Notes: generated from the letters alone by a model not told the origin. DNA of 64,000 nt from Aquimarina aquimarini (GCF_900299535.1 NZ_OMKE01000001.1:121148-185147), one strand, 5' to 3'. Counted from the first letter of the stretch, positions 9,023 through 19,179 are shown. Numbers and translations: made by a program.

Positions 9023-10393
9023 ATGCTACAACAATACACCAGAGAATTCAAGTATAATTTAACATTGGCAGCACCAGTAATGCTGGGTATGCTTGGGCAT
9101 ACTTTTGTAGGCTTGATTGATAATATAATGGTGGGGCAATTAGGGACCACAGAACTGGCAGCAGTATCTCTGGGAAACAGCTTTATGTTTATAGCCATGT
9201 CTTTGGGAATTGGTTTTTCTACAGCAATTACACCGCTAGTAGCAGAAGCAGATGGTAACAATAATTTTGATACTGGTAAATCGGCATTCAAGCATGGTTT
9301 GGTTTTGTGTACTACTCTAGGGACTATATTGTTTTTATTGATATTGTTAGCAAAACCATTGATGTATTCAATGAAACAATCAGCGCAAGTTGTAGAGCTT
9401 GCGATACCTTATTTGGATCTGGTAGCATTCTCTTTGATTCCGTTAATAGTTTTTCAAGCATTAAAACAATTTTCTGATGGATTATCAATGACCAAAATAC
9501 CTATGTATGCAACATTGATAGCCAACTTGGTAAACATAATTTTAAATTATTTGTTGATTTTTGGAAAGTTTGGATTTCCAAAAATGGGAATTGTAGGAGC
9601 AGCGGTAGGTACATTAGTCTCCCGATTTGTAATGGTTGTTTTTTTATGGATTTTCTTAAGAGGTAAAGAAAAATCAAAACCGTATGTTACACAGATTAAA
9701 ATTTTTATTTTAGAAAGTAAAATGATGCGTAAGGTTATAGCATTAGGTTTTCCATCAGCATTACAAATGTTTTTTGAAGTAGCTATTTTTACTGCGGCTA
9801 TTTGGTTGTCTGGAATTTTAGGAGAAAAACCGCAAGCAGCAAATCAAATCGCATTAAATCTTGCATCTATGACTTTTATGGTAGCAATGGGATTAAATGT
9901 AGCTGCTATGGTAAGAGTAGGAAATCAAAAAGCGCTTGGGCATTTCAAAGATTTAAGAAGAATTGCGATCTCTATATTTTTATTAACTTTTTTGATAGAA
10001 GTTGTATTTGCTTTTATTTTTATTTTATTTAATGAACCACTAGCGCAGATTTATCTGGATATTAAAGAGACAGAAAGCCTTACAGATAATACAGAAACTA
10101 TCATGATTGCAGCCAAATTATTAGTAATTGCTGCCTTGTTTCAGATTTCTGATGGAATACAAGTAACAGTTCTGGGAGCACTAAGAGGATTACAAGATGT
10201 AAAAATACCAACGCTGATTACATTTATCGCTTACTGGGTTATTGGATTTCCTATTAGTTATTATTTAGGATTATATACAACATATAAAAGCTCAGGAATC
10301 TGGATAGGATTATTAGCAGGTCTTTCTGCTTCTGCATTATTGTTATATGCTAGATTTAATGTGTTAACCAAGAAGTTGATTCACAAAAAGTAA
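9023..10393 (+). CDS. MATE family efflux transporter
   Basis: A 456-residue protein with about 12 membrane helices in two homologous halves. It has the NorM/DinF-type N-terminal pattern LAAPVMLGMLGHTFVGLIDNIMVGQLG, and the second half begins near GFPSALQMFFEVAIFT. MATE proteins export cationic drugs or metabolites using a Na+ or H+ gradient. I chose the ATG at 9023 because the upstream in-frame TTG (9002) sits within the promoter. The leader is then only about 12 bases, with no Shine-Dalgarno sequence, which is acceptable in this phylum. Confidence 0.95.
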   Translation: MLQQYTREFKYNLTLAAPVMLGMLGHTFVGLIDNIMVGQLGTTELAAVSLGNSFMFIAMSLGIGFSTAITPLVAEADGNNNFDTGKSAFKHGLVLCTTLGTILFLLILLAKPLMYSMKQSAQVVELAIPYLDLVAFSLIPLIVFQALKQFSDGLSMTKIPMYATLIANLVNIILNYLLIFGKFGFPKMGIVGAAVGTLVSRFVMVVFLWIFLRGKEKSKPYVTQIKIFILESKMMRKVIALGFPSALQMFFEVAIFTAAIWLSGILGEKPQAANQIALNLASMTFMVAMGLNVAAMVRVGNQKALGHFKDLRRIAISIFLLTFLIEVVFAFIFILFNEPLAQIYLDIKETESLTDNTETIMIAAKLLVIAALFQISDGIQVTVLGALRGLQDVKIPTLITFIAYWVIGFPISYYLGLYTTYKSSGIWIGLLAGLSASALLLYARFNVLTKKLIHKK

Positions 10394-10453
10394 CCCTTTA
10401 TTTCTGTTATTTTCTATGTATGTGTCAGTATGTTTTTGTAGAAATTTTTAAAT

Positions 10454-10480
10454 AAAAAAGGAAGATGAAATACCTTTTTT
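10454..10480 (+). terminator. Candidate terminator after the MATE gene
   Basis: AAAAAAGG (10454-10461) pairs with CCTTTTTT (10473-10480) around an 11-base loop, ending in T residues, about 60 bases after the stop. The stem has only two G-C pairs. Confidence 0.5.
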
Positions 10481-10548
10481 ATACTTAATACGTTTATTTG
10501 GTATTAACGAATAATTAACTATCTTTCCAAAAAAACAGAATACAAAAG

Positions 10549-11634
10549 ATGAGAGTCCCAAATTCTAAATTTTGTCTGCTGCTTGCTATCTTCACTCTAT
10601 TGATTGCTCAAAGTAGTACAGGCCAAAACTTTACTCATAGTAAAACCCAGAACCTTATTCCTAATCCCAGTTTTGAAACTACCAACGTAGCTATTTCTAG
10701 AATGGCAATGGAGATGCAGAATTTTGGAATTATTAAAGATTGGAAATCAGCAATCAATTCACCAGATGCTTATCACCCAAGATTAGAAGAGATTAGATTT
10801 ATTCATAAATCTCCTAATTTTTTAAAACAATTTGGTGAGCAGGAACCTAGAACAGGAGAAGGAAAAGTAGGGATGTATATTGCAGGAGGACCTTATAAAG
10901 AAGGGGTAACTGCCAAACTAAAAAAACCTTTATCAAAAGGGAAATATTATTATTTTCACATGTATGTCTCTTTAGGAGAAGGAATCTCAAATTCATGTAC
11001 CTCGTCTATAGGTTCTTATTTTACAGCAAGAGTCCCAAAAATTACTACGACCTCAAAATACCCTTTGCATGTACAATCATCAAAAATGATATGTAATACA
11101 AAAGGATGGTCCAAGGTTTGTGGAGTGTATAGAGCAAAAGGAACAGAAAAATATATTTCATTAGGATATTTTGCTGATAGTCCTAAAGGGAAATCGGTAA
11201 AAGGAGGTAGTTTTGATACAGCGTATTATTTTATTGATGATGTATTACTAATGGAAATGAGAGGTACCAAAAACCTAACTTCTGGGCAAGTATGTGATAT
11301 GGCACTTGATTTTTCTCCTATAGAATTTTTGGTAGGCGAAAGCGAAGCATATAAAGAAATCAAGAAAGCATTAGATTCTTACATACAATACGTAAGCATA
11401 TTCAAAGTAAGTTCTGTAAAAATTATTGGGCATGCAGACGATGCAGGTTCGTCTTTTGAGAATGAAATTATGTCTGGAATGAGAGCCAGTAATGTAAAAA
11501 AATATTTTATAGAAAAAGGAATAGATGAATCTATAATAGAAGTCATTGCTTCAGGAAATACAAGTCCGATAGTTGATAAAGATCCAAACCTTGATCCAGA
11601 ATCAAATAATAGAGTAGAAATTAAAATTGAATAG
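10549..11634 (+). CDS. OmpA-family protein
   Basis: A 361-residue protein with a signal peptide ending in TGQ. The N-terminal 230 residues begin NLIPNPSFE and look like a jelly-roll carbohydrate-binding-like or surface domain. The C-terminal 110 residues are an OmpA-like peptidoglycan-binding domain: IIGHADDAGS, a variant of the TDxxG motif, then LDPESNNRVEIKI at the end. It probably tethers a surface domain to the cell wall. It has its own upstream region with a weak -7 element (TATCTTTC) and appears monocistronic. Confidence 0.85.
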   Translation: MRVPNSKFCLLLAIFTLLIAQSSTGQNFTHSKTQNLIPNPSFETTNVAISRMAMEMQNFGIIKDWKSAINSPDAYHPRLEEIRFIHKSPNFLKQFGEQEPRTGEGKVGMYIAGGPYKEGVTAKLKKPLSKGKYYYFHMYVSLGEGISNSCTSSIGSYFTARVPKITTTSKYPLHVQSSKMICNTKGWSKVCGVYRAKGTEKYISLGYFADSPKGKSVKGGSFDTAYYFIDDVLLMEMRGTKNLTSGQVCDMALDFSPIEFLVGESEAYKEIKKALDSYIQYVSIFKVSSVKIIGHADDAGSSFENEIMSGMRASNVKKYFIEKGIDESIIEVIASGNTSPIVDKDPNLDPESNNRVEIKIE

Positions 11635-11671
11635 TAATTACATAATAATTTTCTGGATTCCCCAAAAAAAG

Positions 11672-11679
11672 TACCTTTG
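11672..11679 (+). promoter_or_regulatory. -7 element (TACCTTTG) upstream of the 11706 gene
   Basis: TACCTTTG matches TAnnTTTG exactly and lies 26 bases before the ATG at 11706. No good -33 TTG is visible at the usual spacing. Confidence 0.55.
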
Positions 11680-11705
11680 AGGTTTTGTAATTTTAAGTAT
11701 TCATT

Positions 11706-11933
11706 ATGGACTTCCCAAAATTCTTATTAGGTGATAATACAGATTATCCAGACGCCATCTTTGTAATTCATACAGAGTTTCCCAGATTTATAATTAATCT
11801 GCAAAATGATGAAGTTGAATGGCTAGAAGAGTTTGATAAAGATGATGAGAAAGAATTATTGAGTGAGGCAGAAAATTTGTTTATAGAAGCCAATAATTTT
11901 TATGATCGTGAGATAGAAAGATACGGTGAATAA
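11706..11933 (+). CDS. Small acidic hypothetical protein
   Basis: A 75-residue, strongly acidic, cytoplasmic protein with no signal peptide or helix-turn-helix; the C-terminal half (EEFDKDDEKELLSEAENLF) is predicted helical. I do not recognise a family. It is supported by an exact -7 promoter motif 26 bases upstream and by the PAP2 phosphatase gene starting 21 bases downstream on the same strand, which suggests a two-gene operon. Confidence 0.7.
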   Translation: MDFPKFLLGDNTDYPDAIFVIHTEFPRFIINLQNDEVEWLEEFDKDDEKELLSEAENLFIEANNFYDREIERYGE

Positions 11934-11954
11934 AAAACAAATAAATACGCTATA

Positions 11955-12536
11955 ATGGAAGACCTTATACAACTAGATAAAGACCTTTTTTTATATCTCA
12001 ATAACCTTGGATCTCCTATGTGGGATGGATTTTGGTTATTTATGACTGAAAAATTCTATCAAATTCCTTTGTATCTAATACTTCTTGTTTTTTTTTATAA
12101 ATATTTTGGAATTAGAGGTACGATCATCACTTTGGTAGTTGTTGCATTATTAATCGCAGTAGCTGATCAAACGGCAAATTTGTTTAAAAATGTATTGGTT
12201 ATGCGACCGCGACCATGTGGAGCAGTTGGGGTATCAGAATTTACACGTATAATCGCAGAACGATGTGGGAGACATGGGTATTTTTCTGGGCATGCAGCAA
12301 ATTCTATGGCACTAGCCTTCTTTACAGGATTAGCCTTACGTAAATATTTAAAATATATATTTCCATTTATGGTAGTATGGGCTGTTGTTGTAAGTTATAG
12401 TAGAATCTATCTAGGAGTACATTATCCTGGTGATGTAGTTACAGGTATGGTTTTTGGAATTTTGTTTGGAACCTTAGCATATAAACTACATACATTTTTA
12501 ATCCAAAAATATGGCGATACTGGTACTGCTAGGTAA
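11955..12536 (+). CDS. PAP2 family membrane phosphatase
   Basis: A 193-residue integral membrane protein with the three PAP2 signature blocks: KNVLVMRPRPC (from KxxxxxxRP), FSGHAANS (PSGH-like) and SRIYLGVHYPGDV (SRxxxxxHxxxD). The catalytic histidines are in the last two. The family dephosphorylates undecaprenyl pyrophosphate or phosphatidylglycerophosphate at the membrane. An undecaprenyl-diphosphatase role would suit the adjacent cell-wall polymerase gene, but that is inference. It converges with the PBP1A gene, with only 5 bases between the stops. Confidence 0.9.
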   Translation: MEDLIQLDKDLFLYLNNLGSPMWDGFWLFMTEKFYQIPLYLILLVFFYKYFGIRGTIITLVVVALLIAVADQTANLFKNVLVMRPRPCGAVGVSEFTRIIAERCGRHGYFSGHAANSMALAFFTGLALRKYLKYIFPFMVVWAVVVSYSRIYLGVHYPGDVVTGMVFGILFGTLAYKLHTFLIQKYGDTGTAR

Positions 12537-12541
12537 AAAGT

Positions 12542-14773
12542 TTAAAACCTTTTCTTTTTCCTTTTTTTACCAAAAAGCCTTTTGAAAAAACTATCTCTTT
12601 TTTCAGGTTTGCATGACATATCGTTTAGGATTTCTGGAGGGGTTTCTTCAAACTTACTTTTGGTAATAGGATCAAAATATGGGTCTTGATTCATTTTTTG
12701 ATACAATTTTGCAAAAATCGGTAATGCGGTATTGGCTCCTTGACCCAACGCAGTAGTTTTAAAACCTATGTTATTATCATTGCCTACCCAAGTAACAATA
12801 ATTAGATTTGGAGTAATGGCAACAAACCACCCATCTTTATTGTCTTGTGTTGTTCCTGTTTTACCCGCAATATCATTATCAAGATTGTAATAAGTTTTGA
12901 GTCTGGTTGCGGTACCTTGTTTTACTGTTGATTTCATCATCTCTAGTAAGACCAATCTTGTATATTCACTATAAGCAACAGTATCTGCTATTTTAGGAGT
13001 AAAAGAAGCAATGGTATGCCCATTTTTATCCTCGATACGAGAAATGTAAAAGGGAGCTGTATTTTTACCTCGGTTTATATAACTGGAATATGCTCCCGCA
13101 AGCTCTTTAAGCTTGATAGCATCTGTACCCAAAGCCATTGCAGGGTTTTGAGATAAAGCAGTTGTAATACCAAGTTTTTTTACTTGATCAATAACATTGG
13201 GTATGCCTACTCTGTTTAATACTTTTACTGCTATAGTGTTTACAGAATTACTTAGTGCTTTTTCTAAGGTAAAATTAAGATGCGGATCATTTTCTATAGA
13301 AGCATTTTTTGGTGTCCAGTTTTCTAAATTTGTATACGTAATTTCTTTTGTAGAGAAATAAGAACAGGGCTTGATACCATTTTCTATAGCAGTGGTATAT
13401 ACAAAAGGTTTAAAAGTTGAGCCTACTTGTCGTTTACTTTGTGAGACATGATCATATTTGAAATAGCGGTAATCAATTCCGCCAAGGTATGCTCTTACAG
13501 CACCTGTTGTTGGTTCTATAGCAATCATACCCGTATTAAGAAATTTTAAATAGTGTTGTAGACTATCTAATGAAGATGCTTTTTTAGTAATATTACCATT
13601 CCACTCAAATAATTCAATATCTTTTTTTACCGAAAGAGAGTCCTTAATTTGTTTTTCTGTAAGTCCTTGCTCTTTGTAAGTGGTATAAGCAGTAAGGTTT
13701 TTTACTGCATTTTTGATAAGATCTGGATTGTTTTTCCAAGGAGCATCTTTACCATATGATTTTTCATAATCATATTGTAAAGTTTTCATATGCTCTTTCA
13801 TGGCGTTCTCTGCCAGAAACTGCATTTTATAATCTAGAGTAGTGTGTATGATTAATCCATCATTATAAATATCATATGCACTACCATCTGGTTTTTTACG
13901 ATGTTCTAAAGCCTTTATTAATTCTTTCTTTACTTCTTCTCTATAATAAGGGGCTAGGCCAAGGTCGTGGTTAAAATATTGATAATCCAAAACGATAGGC
14001 TGATTCATGGCTCTGTTGGATCGATTGGCGCTTATATAGTTGTATTTTACCATCTGTTGTAATACAACATCCCTTCTGAGTTGACTTCTTTCAGGAAAGA
14101 GTCTAGGATTAAAACTATGATTAGCTTTTAGCGATCCAATAAGTGTAGCTGCTTCAGATAGATTGAGTTGAGAAGTAGATTTGTTAAAGAATTTTTGAGA
14201 AGCACTTTCAATTCCATATGTATTATCAGGAAAAGGTACTGTGTTGAAATATAGGGTGATAATTTCACTTTTAGAATAAATATCCTCAATTCTTTTGGCA
14301 ATGAATGCTTCTTTAATTTTGTTTACTACGGTACTAAGTACTATATGTTTTTTTCTTCCGAAAAGATTTTTTGCTAATTGTAAAGTTATTGTACTTCCGC
14401 CTCCAGAGGATTTATTGCCCAGTAATATAGTTTTAAAAAATACACGTAACAGGCTTGTGTTATCTACTCCAGTATGCTCATAGAAACGTACATCTTCTGT
14501 AGCAATAAGTGCGTCTATAAGATGTTGTGGCAGGTCGTTATACGTTATTGGTTGCCTATCATAGATGTAATATTTACCAATAAGGTGATTGTCCTTGTCA
14601 AGTATTTGAGTGGCTTCTGCCTGTTTCAAAGAGCTTAACTGTTCTTTGTTGGGTAATTTTCCCCATACTCCAAAATAGATACTTGTATAAAAGCATAGTG
14701 CCAAAAAAGAGATTCCACATGATATATATAAGAACTTTTTGACCCATTTTTTTTGTAAAATTGTCTTTACCAT
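12542..14773 (-). CDS. Class A penicillin-binding protein (PBP1A; transglycosylase/transpeptidase)
   Basis: A 743-residue protein when read from the ATG at 14773. It has an N-terminal membrane anchor (about residues 12-35) and a GT51 glycosyltransferase domain with catalytic Glu in ATEDVRFYEH (E93) and GGGSTITLQLAKNLFG. The penicillin-binding transpeptidase domain has active serine GSTFKPF, motif SNSVN and KTGT in AGKTGTTQDNKDGW. It polymerises and cross-links peptidoglycan. The frame is open for 71 more codons upstream, but that region overlaps the BCCT gene end and reads as non-protein sequence, so I chose the first Met that precedes the membrane anchor; 14791 is an alternative. The BCCT gene lies 53 bases upstream on the same strand. 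Confidence 0.95.
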   Translation of the reverse strand: MVKTILQKKWVKKFLYISCGISFLALCFYTSIYFGVWGKLPNKEQLSSLKQAEATQILDKDNHLIGKYYIYDRQPITYNDLPQHLIDALIATEDVRFYEHTGVDNTSLLRVFFKTILLGNKSSGGGSTITLQLAKNLFGRKKHIVLSTVVNKIKEAFIAKRIEDIYSKSEIITLYFNTVPFPDNTYGIESASQKFFNKSTSQLNLSEAATLIGSLKANHSFNPRLFPERSQLRRDVVLQQMVKYNYISANRSNRAMNQPIVLDYQYFNHDLGLAPYYREEVKKELIKALEHRKKPDGSAYDIYNDGLIIHTTLDYKMQFLAENAMKEHMKTLQYDYEKSYGKDAPWKNNPDLIKNAVKNLTAYTTYKEQGLTEKQIKDSLSVKKDIELFEWNGNITKKASSLDSLQHYLKFLNTGMIAIEPTTGAVRAYLGGIDYRYFKYDHVSQSKRQVGSTFKPFVYTTAIENGIKPCSYFSTKEITYTNLENWTPKNASIENDPHLNFTLEKALSNSVNTIAVKVLNRVGIPNVIDQVKKLGITTALSQNPAMALGTDAIKLKELAGAYSSYINRGKNTAPFYISRIEDKNGHTIASFTPKIADTVAYSEYTRLVLLEMMKSTVKQGTATRLKTYYNLDNDIAGKTGTTQDNKDGWFVAITPNLIIVTWVGNDNNIGFKTTALGQGANTALPIFAKLYQKMNQDPYFDPITKSKFEETPPEILNDMSCKPEKRDSFFKRLFGKKRKKKRF

Positions 14774-14826
14774 ATAGTAGTATACCGACATACATAACGT
14801 CGAAAATATTATATTATTAGAGGTTG

Positions 14827-16323
14827 TTAATTTCTTATGTTTTTTCTGTAATACCATACAAATAATACAATCATTATTACCATTAATAAAGAAAAAGGCA
14901 ATGAGGTAATAATAAGTAATTTTTGCATAGCGATTAATACATTGATATCTGTTTTTACATTTCCTAAGAGAAGAATGCCAATACAAAAGATAGTAAGTAT
15001 ACTACTCCATAAAAGGCGGTGCTTTTTTGAAGGTTCTTGTTTGCCATTATCTGTAAACATACTCAATACAAAAATTGCAGAATCTAGAGAAGTTACCAAA
15101 AAACTTATTAATAATAAAAGGGTGAGTATATTGATGAAACCTTGCAATGGATAGTGTTCAAAAAAGACAAAAATAGAACTAAACACATTGTCAAATTGTC
15201 CTTGATACGTTCCAAAACCCTCAATAATATCAAAAGCTGAATGCCCAAAAGTGGTAAACCAAAAAAATGTTCCCAAACTCGGTATAAGAAGTACTCCTAA
15301 AATTACTTCTCTCATAGTACGGCCTTTGGAGATACGTGCAATAAAAATTCCTGTAAAAGGAGCCCATGCCAACCAAAAAGCCCAATAATAATAGGTCCAG
15401 TCTGTAAGAAATTTTTCTCCTGGATTATATTGACCATAAGCTAAGCTAAGAGGAATAAAATCAATTATATAATGATACAAGGCAATAAAAAAATGATTGA
15501 TGATTGATACAATATCACTTTGTATAAAGACAAAAAACAATAAGCCTAGAGTGATATAGATATTCCAGGTTGAGATGATTTTAATTCCTTTGTTTACTCC
15601 TCTAAAAACAGAGATGAATGCCAATACCGAGATAATGACCAGTATAATAATAGTGGTATTGAGTCCAAAATCTTTGGTAAAAATATGATTTAATCCACCT
15701 TGTATTTGAGTTGTACCTAACCCAATAGCAGCTACCAAACCAAATACTGTGGTAAGAATTGCTAGAACATCAATACTCCCAAAAATAATATTTCTAGATC
15801 TGTTTGATGTGGTCAGTTGTTGTATAGGTAAGAATGCACTACTAGATAATACCTTTTGAGATTTCACAAATAGATAGTATCCTATGATAATAGCAAATAC
15901 AGCATAGAATGCCCAAGCAGTAAATCCCCATTGATAAAAAGTGTATTCTAATGCAATAATCTTGGGGTTAGTTCCTGTGTTAATTGGGGGATTATGCACC
16001 ATAAAAACAGGTTCTTGCACAGCACGTAATAAGATTCCTGCACCCATACCAGCACTATATAACATAGATATCCAAGCCAATCTAGAAAATTGAGGCTGGT
16101 CTGAGGGGTTTCCTAATCGTCTTTTCCCCCAAGGTGAAAAAGCTAAAATAATAAGCAATAAAACGCAAAGTAGGCCTAACCATAGATAGAACCTGCCAAA
16201 TCGCTCACGAATATAAATAGAAAAAGTCTCTATTGCATTGTAAGTTTCGAGAGTATAGAAATATAAAAAAAATGAAAAGAAGATTAATATGCCCAAAGAT
16301 ACATATAGTAGGCTGTTTTTCAT
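14827..16323 (-). CDS. BCCT family transporter (betaine/choline/carnitine)
   Basis: A 498-residue protein with about 12 membrane helices, close to the family's core length. It carries the diagnostic segment YYYWAFWLAWAPFTGIFIARISKGRTMRE and the glycine-rich AWISMLYSAGMGAGIL. BCCT carriers import compatible solutes such as glycine betaine, usually with Na+, for osmotic protection. The N- and C-terminal tails are short, so the long osmosensing tail known from BetP is absent. It precedes the PBP1A gene on the same strand; a 332-base region lies upstream. Confidence 0.93.
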   Translation of the reverse strand: MKNSLLYVSLGILIFFSFFLYFYTLETYNAIETFSIYIRERFGRFYLWLGLLCVLLLIILAFSPWGKRRLGNPSDQPQFSRLAWISMLYSAGMGAGILLRAVQEPVFMVHNPPINTGTNPKIIALEYTFYQWGFTAWAFYAVFAIIIGYYLFVKSQKVLSSSAFLPIQQLTTSNRSRNIIFGSIDVLAILTTVFGLVAAIGLGTTQIQGGLNHIFTKDFGLNTTIIILVIISVLAFISVFRGVNKGIKIISTWNIYITLGLLFFVFIQSDIVSIINHFFIALYHYIIDFIPLSLAYGQYNPGEKFLTDWTYYYWAFWLAWAPFTGIFIARISKGRTMREVILGVLLIPSLGTFFWFTTFGHSAFDIIEGFGTYQGQFDNVFSSIFVFFEHYPLQGFINILTLLLLISFLVTSLDSAIFVLSMFTDNGKQEPSKKHRLLWSSILTIFCIGILLLGNVKTDINVLIAMQKLLIITSLPFSLLMVIMIVLFVWYYRKNIRN

Positions 16324-16655
16324 AAGTATAAGTTTGGTGTAATATTGTCTATTTGTGTTTGTAATAATAGAATACCATTATAAATGTCCTGAAAAGTTTT
16401 GACAATACCTGGTTGTAAGGTGAAATTTATGATTTTTAACAAGTAAAATTTCAAAAAAATAATTGGTTTTTTTGAATGATATTTCTGAATGTTTCATTTT
16501 TTTTATTTAGACTTGTAATAAGAAATCATATAGCATAAGTATAGATGTGCGGTCAGTTCAAATTGCTAGAAGTAAGTTAAATAAGGTACTCCAAAGTTTA
16601 TAATAGAAGACACTATTATTTTAAGATATAAACCTAATTCTTAAACCTACTAACT
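16324..16655. other. Intergenic region between divergent BCCT and 16656 genes
   Basis: This stretch of 332 bases holds the promoters of two divergent genes but shows no open frame of useful length, no RNA gene and no exact TAnnTTTG motif. It is very A/T-rich with runs of A and T. I see nothing more specific in it. Confidence 0.6.
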
Positions 16656-16949
16656 ATGAAAAGAATGATTGTTGATTACAAGAAACTTAATAAAAATATT
16701 TTAAATCTTTTAGTAGATAAATTTCCTGATGGCTATAGTGATAGGGATATTATTTTATTCAAAAACCAACATAATGAAGCTATAGAAGCTGTTGAGGTAC
16801 GAACAGAAGATACTATTTATCTAGTTAAAATAAGTAAAAGATTGGCAGATACGATGCAGAGTTTTGAAGAAGATGAAAACGACACAAAAATAAGTGCTAT
16901 TCCCAGAGAAATGAGTAAAGATGAAATCGGCGATATAAGCGATAAGTAA
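16656..16949 (+). CDS. Conserved hypothetical protein of Bacteroidetes
   Basis: A 97-residue soluble protein beginning MKRMIVDYKKL with the segment DKFPDGYSDRDIILFKN and a hydrophobic strand AVEVRTEDTIYLVKIS, then an acidic tail (FEEDENDT). I recall similar small proteins across Bacteroidetes, sometimes carrying unsupported names such as DNA primase; there is no primase motif here. Function unknown. It has 332 bases upstream and appears monocistronic. Confidence 0.75.
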   Translation: MKRMIVDYKKLNKNILNLLVDKFPDGYSDRDIILFKNQHNEAIEAVEVRTEDTIYLVKISKRLADTMQSFEEDENDTKISAIPREMSKDEIGDISDK

Positions 16950-17217
16950 TGCTTTATTAGTAAGTTGTACTATATTTTTATGATCCCATGATAGTTGCTT
17001 TTGTAGTTATAACCTTTAGTTAGCTTATAAGTTGAAATCTATATAAAAATAATACCATAACATGTTTTTTGATATTACTTTCTTTTTGTAATAACATCAA
17101 ATTTTTATAAGTTTAAAACTTAAAAGCAGATATAGATCGAAATACATTTTGGACAGTATATTTTTTAACCTACAATTATTTGTACGTGATTTCCTGCAAT
17201 TATCTATAAAAATATTA

Positions 17218-17751
17218 ATGAAAATTAAAAAAATAGCATCTGTTTTATTTTTATCACTATTAATTTCATCTTTTATACCATCAAGAGATGAGAGAGAATA
17301 TGTTCATGAAAAAGAGGATATTACTCAGGTTTGGAAAAAGTTTTTGAATATTATTGCCATACAGGATAAAAGTGGATTTAAAACCCTTTCAAATCAATCG
17401 ATACGCTGTTATTTGTGTCTAGAAAATACGATAATTGAGCAAGAGGAGCTGAATAAAAAAAGAGAAACAGATTCTGATTGGTATACTACTCTTTATACAA
17501 AGGATATCTATATTCCGATAGATGATTTTATAGAAAATGACTATGATTTAATTTTTAACGAAGAGTTTGTACAGATATTAAAAGAAAGAAAAGCAGTTTT
17601 TTATAAAAGAGAAATAGAAGGAATAGCTCATTATGAAGTTTTGGTGACTACAACAGCTCCTGTGTTTAATCATGAAGGAGGACAACATAGTTTTCAGTTC
17701 AAGAAAATAAAAGGAGAGTGGAAATTTAACGAAATAGGAACTATTCCTTAA
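17218..17751 (+). CDS. Secreted hypothetical protein
   Basis: A 177-residue protein with a signal peptide (KKIASVLFLSLLISSF). The mature part has a pattern of short helices then strands (AHYEVLVTTTAPVF, HSFQFKKIKGEWKFNEIG) resembling the NTF2-like/DUF4440-type fold, but that is a weak impression. The frame could start at a TTG at 17149, but that would put 23 residues in front of the signal peptide and would overlap a promoter-like TACATTTTG at 17143, so the ATG at 17218 is preferred. Confidence 0.7.
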   Translation: MKIKKIASVLFLSLLISSFIPSRDEREYVHEKEDITQVWKKFLNIIAIQDKSGFKTLSNQSIRCYLCLENTIIEQEELNKKRETDSDWYTTLYTKDIYIPIDDFIENDYDLIFNEEFVQILKERKAVFYKREIEGIAHYEVLVTTTAPVFNHEGGQHSFQFKKIKGEWKFNEIGTIP

Positions 17752-17937
17752 AGAAAATTCTAAAGAGTTAGTAATTAATACCTTTAATAAATAAAAAAGT
17801 AACTATCCAAAATAATTATATAGTAGATTATATCAATATGAGAAATAAAGCTTTAGTATGTATAATGAGTAATTATGTAAATAATCGGGTAATGAATATA
17901 GAGAAAAATAATCAAGGTACCTGATACAAAATTATAC

Positions 17938-19179
17938 ATGAAGCAAACGAGATACTATCTATTCCTGCTATTTATTGGAGTTCAATTAAGAGGACAAACA
18001 TCAACTATAAAAAACAAGAAGTCACTTTTTATAACTCCCGAAGTTCTTATAGGGAAAACAATGGAAGCGAATACTGATTTTCCTAAAACTAAATTACAAA
18101 CCTCTTTTTTTGTTAGTATGGGGATGCATAGTAAGGGATCTGATGAGCAATGGGCTATTGAGTTGGGATATCCAAAAACAGGGGTTTCACTAGGTGTTAC
18201 TAATTTTGGAAATACAGAAAAAATAGGATTTGCATATACTATTATGCCTTTTGTAGAAGTAGGTTTGTTTAAAAAGTATTCAGAAAGATGGAATTTTAAC
18301 ATTGCAATGGGGGCATCGTATTTAGATACTAAATATGACCCTGATACAAACCCATTTAATAGAGCTATTACTACAGATATTAATTGGTCTTTTAGATCAT
18401 TTTTATATTACGATATTGTAAAAAGACAGAAAATAGATTGGCGCATAGGATTGGGGTATACTCATTTTTCTAATGGCCACACAAGATTACCTAACCAAGG
18501 ACTTAATTCGTTTTTGCTCAGTTTATCTTCACAGATAGGAAATAATCCTGAGCATATTAATGATAAGGATACGAAGCAAAATGTAACAAAAAAGAAATCT
18601 TCAGAGTACTATTTTTCTTTCAGGACAGGAATTGGTCAAAATGTACTTTCTCGAATTTTTAATGATAAAAAAGAAGTGTATTCTACAGCACTATCTATGG
18701 GTAAAATTATTAATAGAACTTATAAATTTGGAGTAGGAGGGTATTATCGGTTTTATGAGCATTATTATGATCATATAAATGATAATAAGGAGCTTATCAG
18801 TGAGCAAGTGCCACATTTTAGAAAATATCCTTATCGGTATGCTACCAATTTTGGGTTTTTTGTAACTAGTGAATTGTTACTGGGGCATGTAGGAATAGAA
18901 TTTGATTTAGGGTTCAATATTTATAAACCTTTTTATAAAATAGATTGGCAATTAAGTCAAGGAGAGTTTTATAATGATAAATATACCAAATTAGGAGAGT
19001 TAGATTGGTATTATAATGTAAAACGTACTATATCTAGTAGATTAGGAATAAAGTATTATTTGTTTAATACGTATAAATCTCCTGTAAACAATTTTTTTCT
19101 GGCTGCACATATTAATGCAAATCTAGGACAAGCTGATTTCTCTGAGTTTGGAGTAGGGTATGTATACCGTTTTCGTTAG
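17938..19179 (+). CDS. PagL-like lipid A deacylase / acyloxyacyl hydrolase family outer-membrane protein
   Basis: A 413-residue protein with a signal peptide ending in GQ. Residues about 25-210 form a beta-barrel with the motif YTHFSNGHTRLPNQGLNS, which matches the active-site His and Ser (HxSN) of PagL 3-O-deacylases. PagL removes the 3-position acyl chain of lipid A in the outer membrane and alters endotoxicity and polymyxin resistance. Classical PagL is about 170 residues; here a second strand-rich half of about 200 residues follows a Lys-rich linker, as in many longer Bacteroidetes homologues. The gene stands alone and converges with meaB. Confidence 0.8.
   Translation: MKQTRYYLFLLFIGVQLRGQTSTIKNKKSLFITPEVLIGKTMEANTDFPKTKLQTSFFVSMGMHSKGSDEQWAIELGYPKTGVSLGVTNFGNTEKIGFAYTIMPFVEVGLFKKYSERWNFNIAMGASYLDTKYDPDTNPFNRAITTDINWSFRSFLYYDIVKRQKIDWRIGLGYTHFSNGHTRLPNQGLNSFLLSLSSQIGNNPEHINDKDTKQNVTKKKSSEYYFSFRTGIGQNVLSRIFNDKKEVYSTALSMGKIINRTYKFGVGGYYRFYEHYYDHINDNKELISEQVPHFRKYPYRYATNFGFFVTSELLLGHVGIEFDLGFNIYKPFYKIDWQLSQGEFYNDKYTKLGELDWYYNVKRTISSRLGIKYYLFNTYKSPVNNFFLAAHINANLGQADFSEFGVGYVYRFR

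Noticed and set aside
12530..12580. A/T-rich inverted sequence at the PAP2/PBP1A convergence as a terminator
   Set aside because: The arms are mostly homopolymer runs inside the PBP1A coding end and do not form a clear G/C stem.
14774..14986. 71-codon N-terminal extension of PBP1A
   Set aside because: It overlaps the BCCT gene's coding end by 160 bases, has Cys/Tyr/Asn-rich shadow-like composition and precedes the expected membrane anchor.
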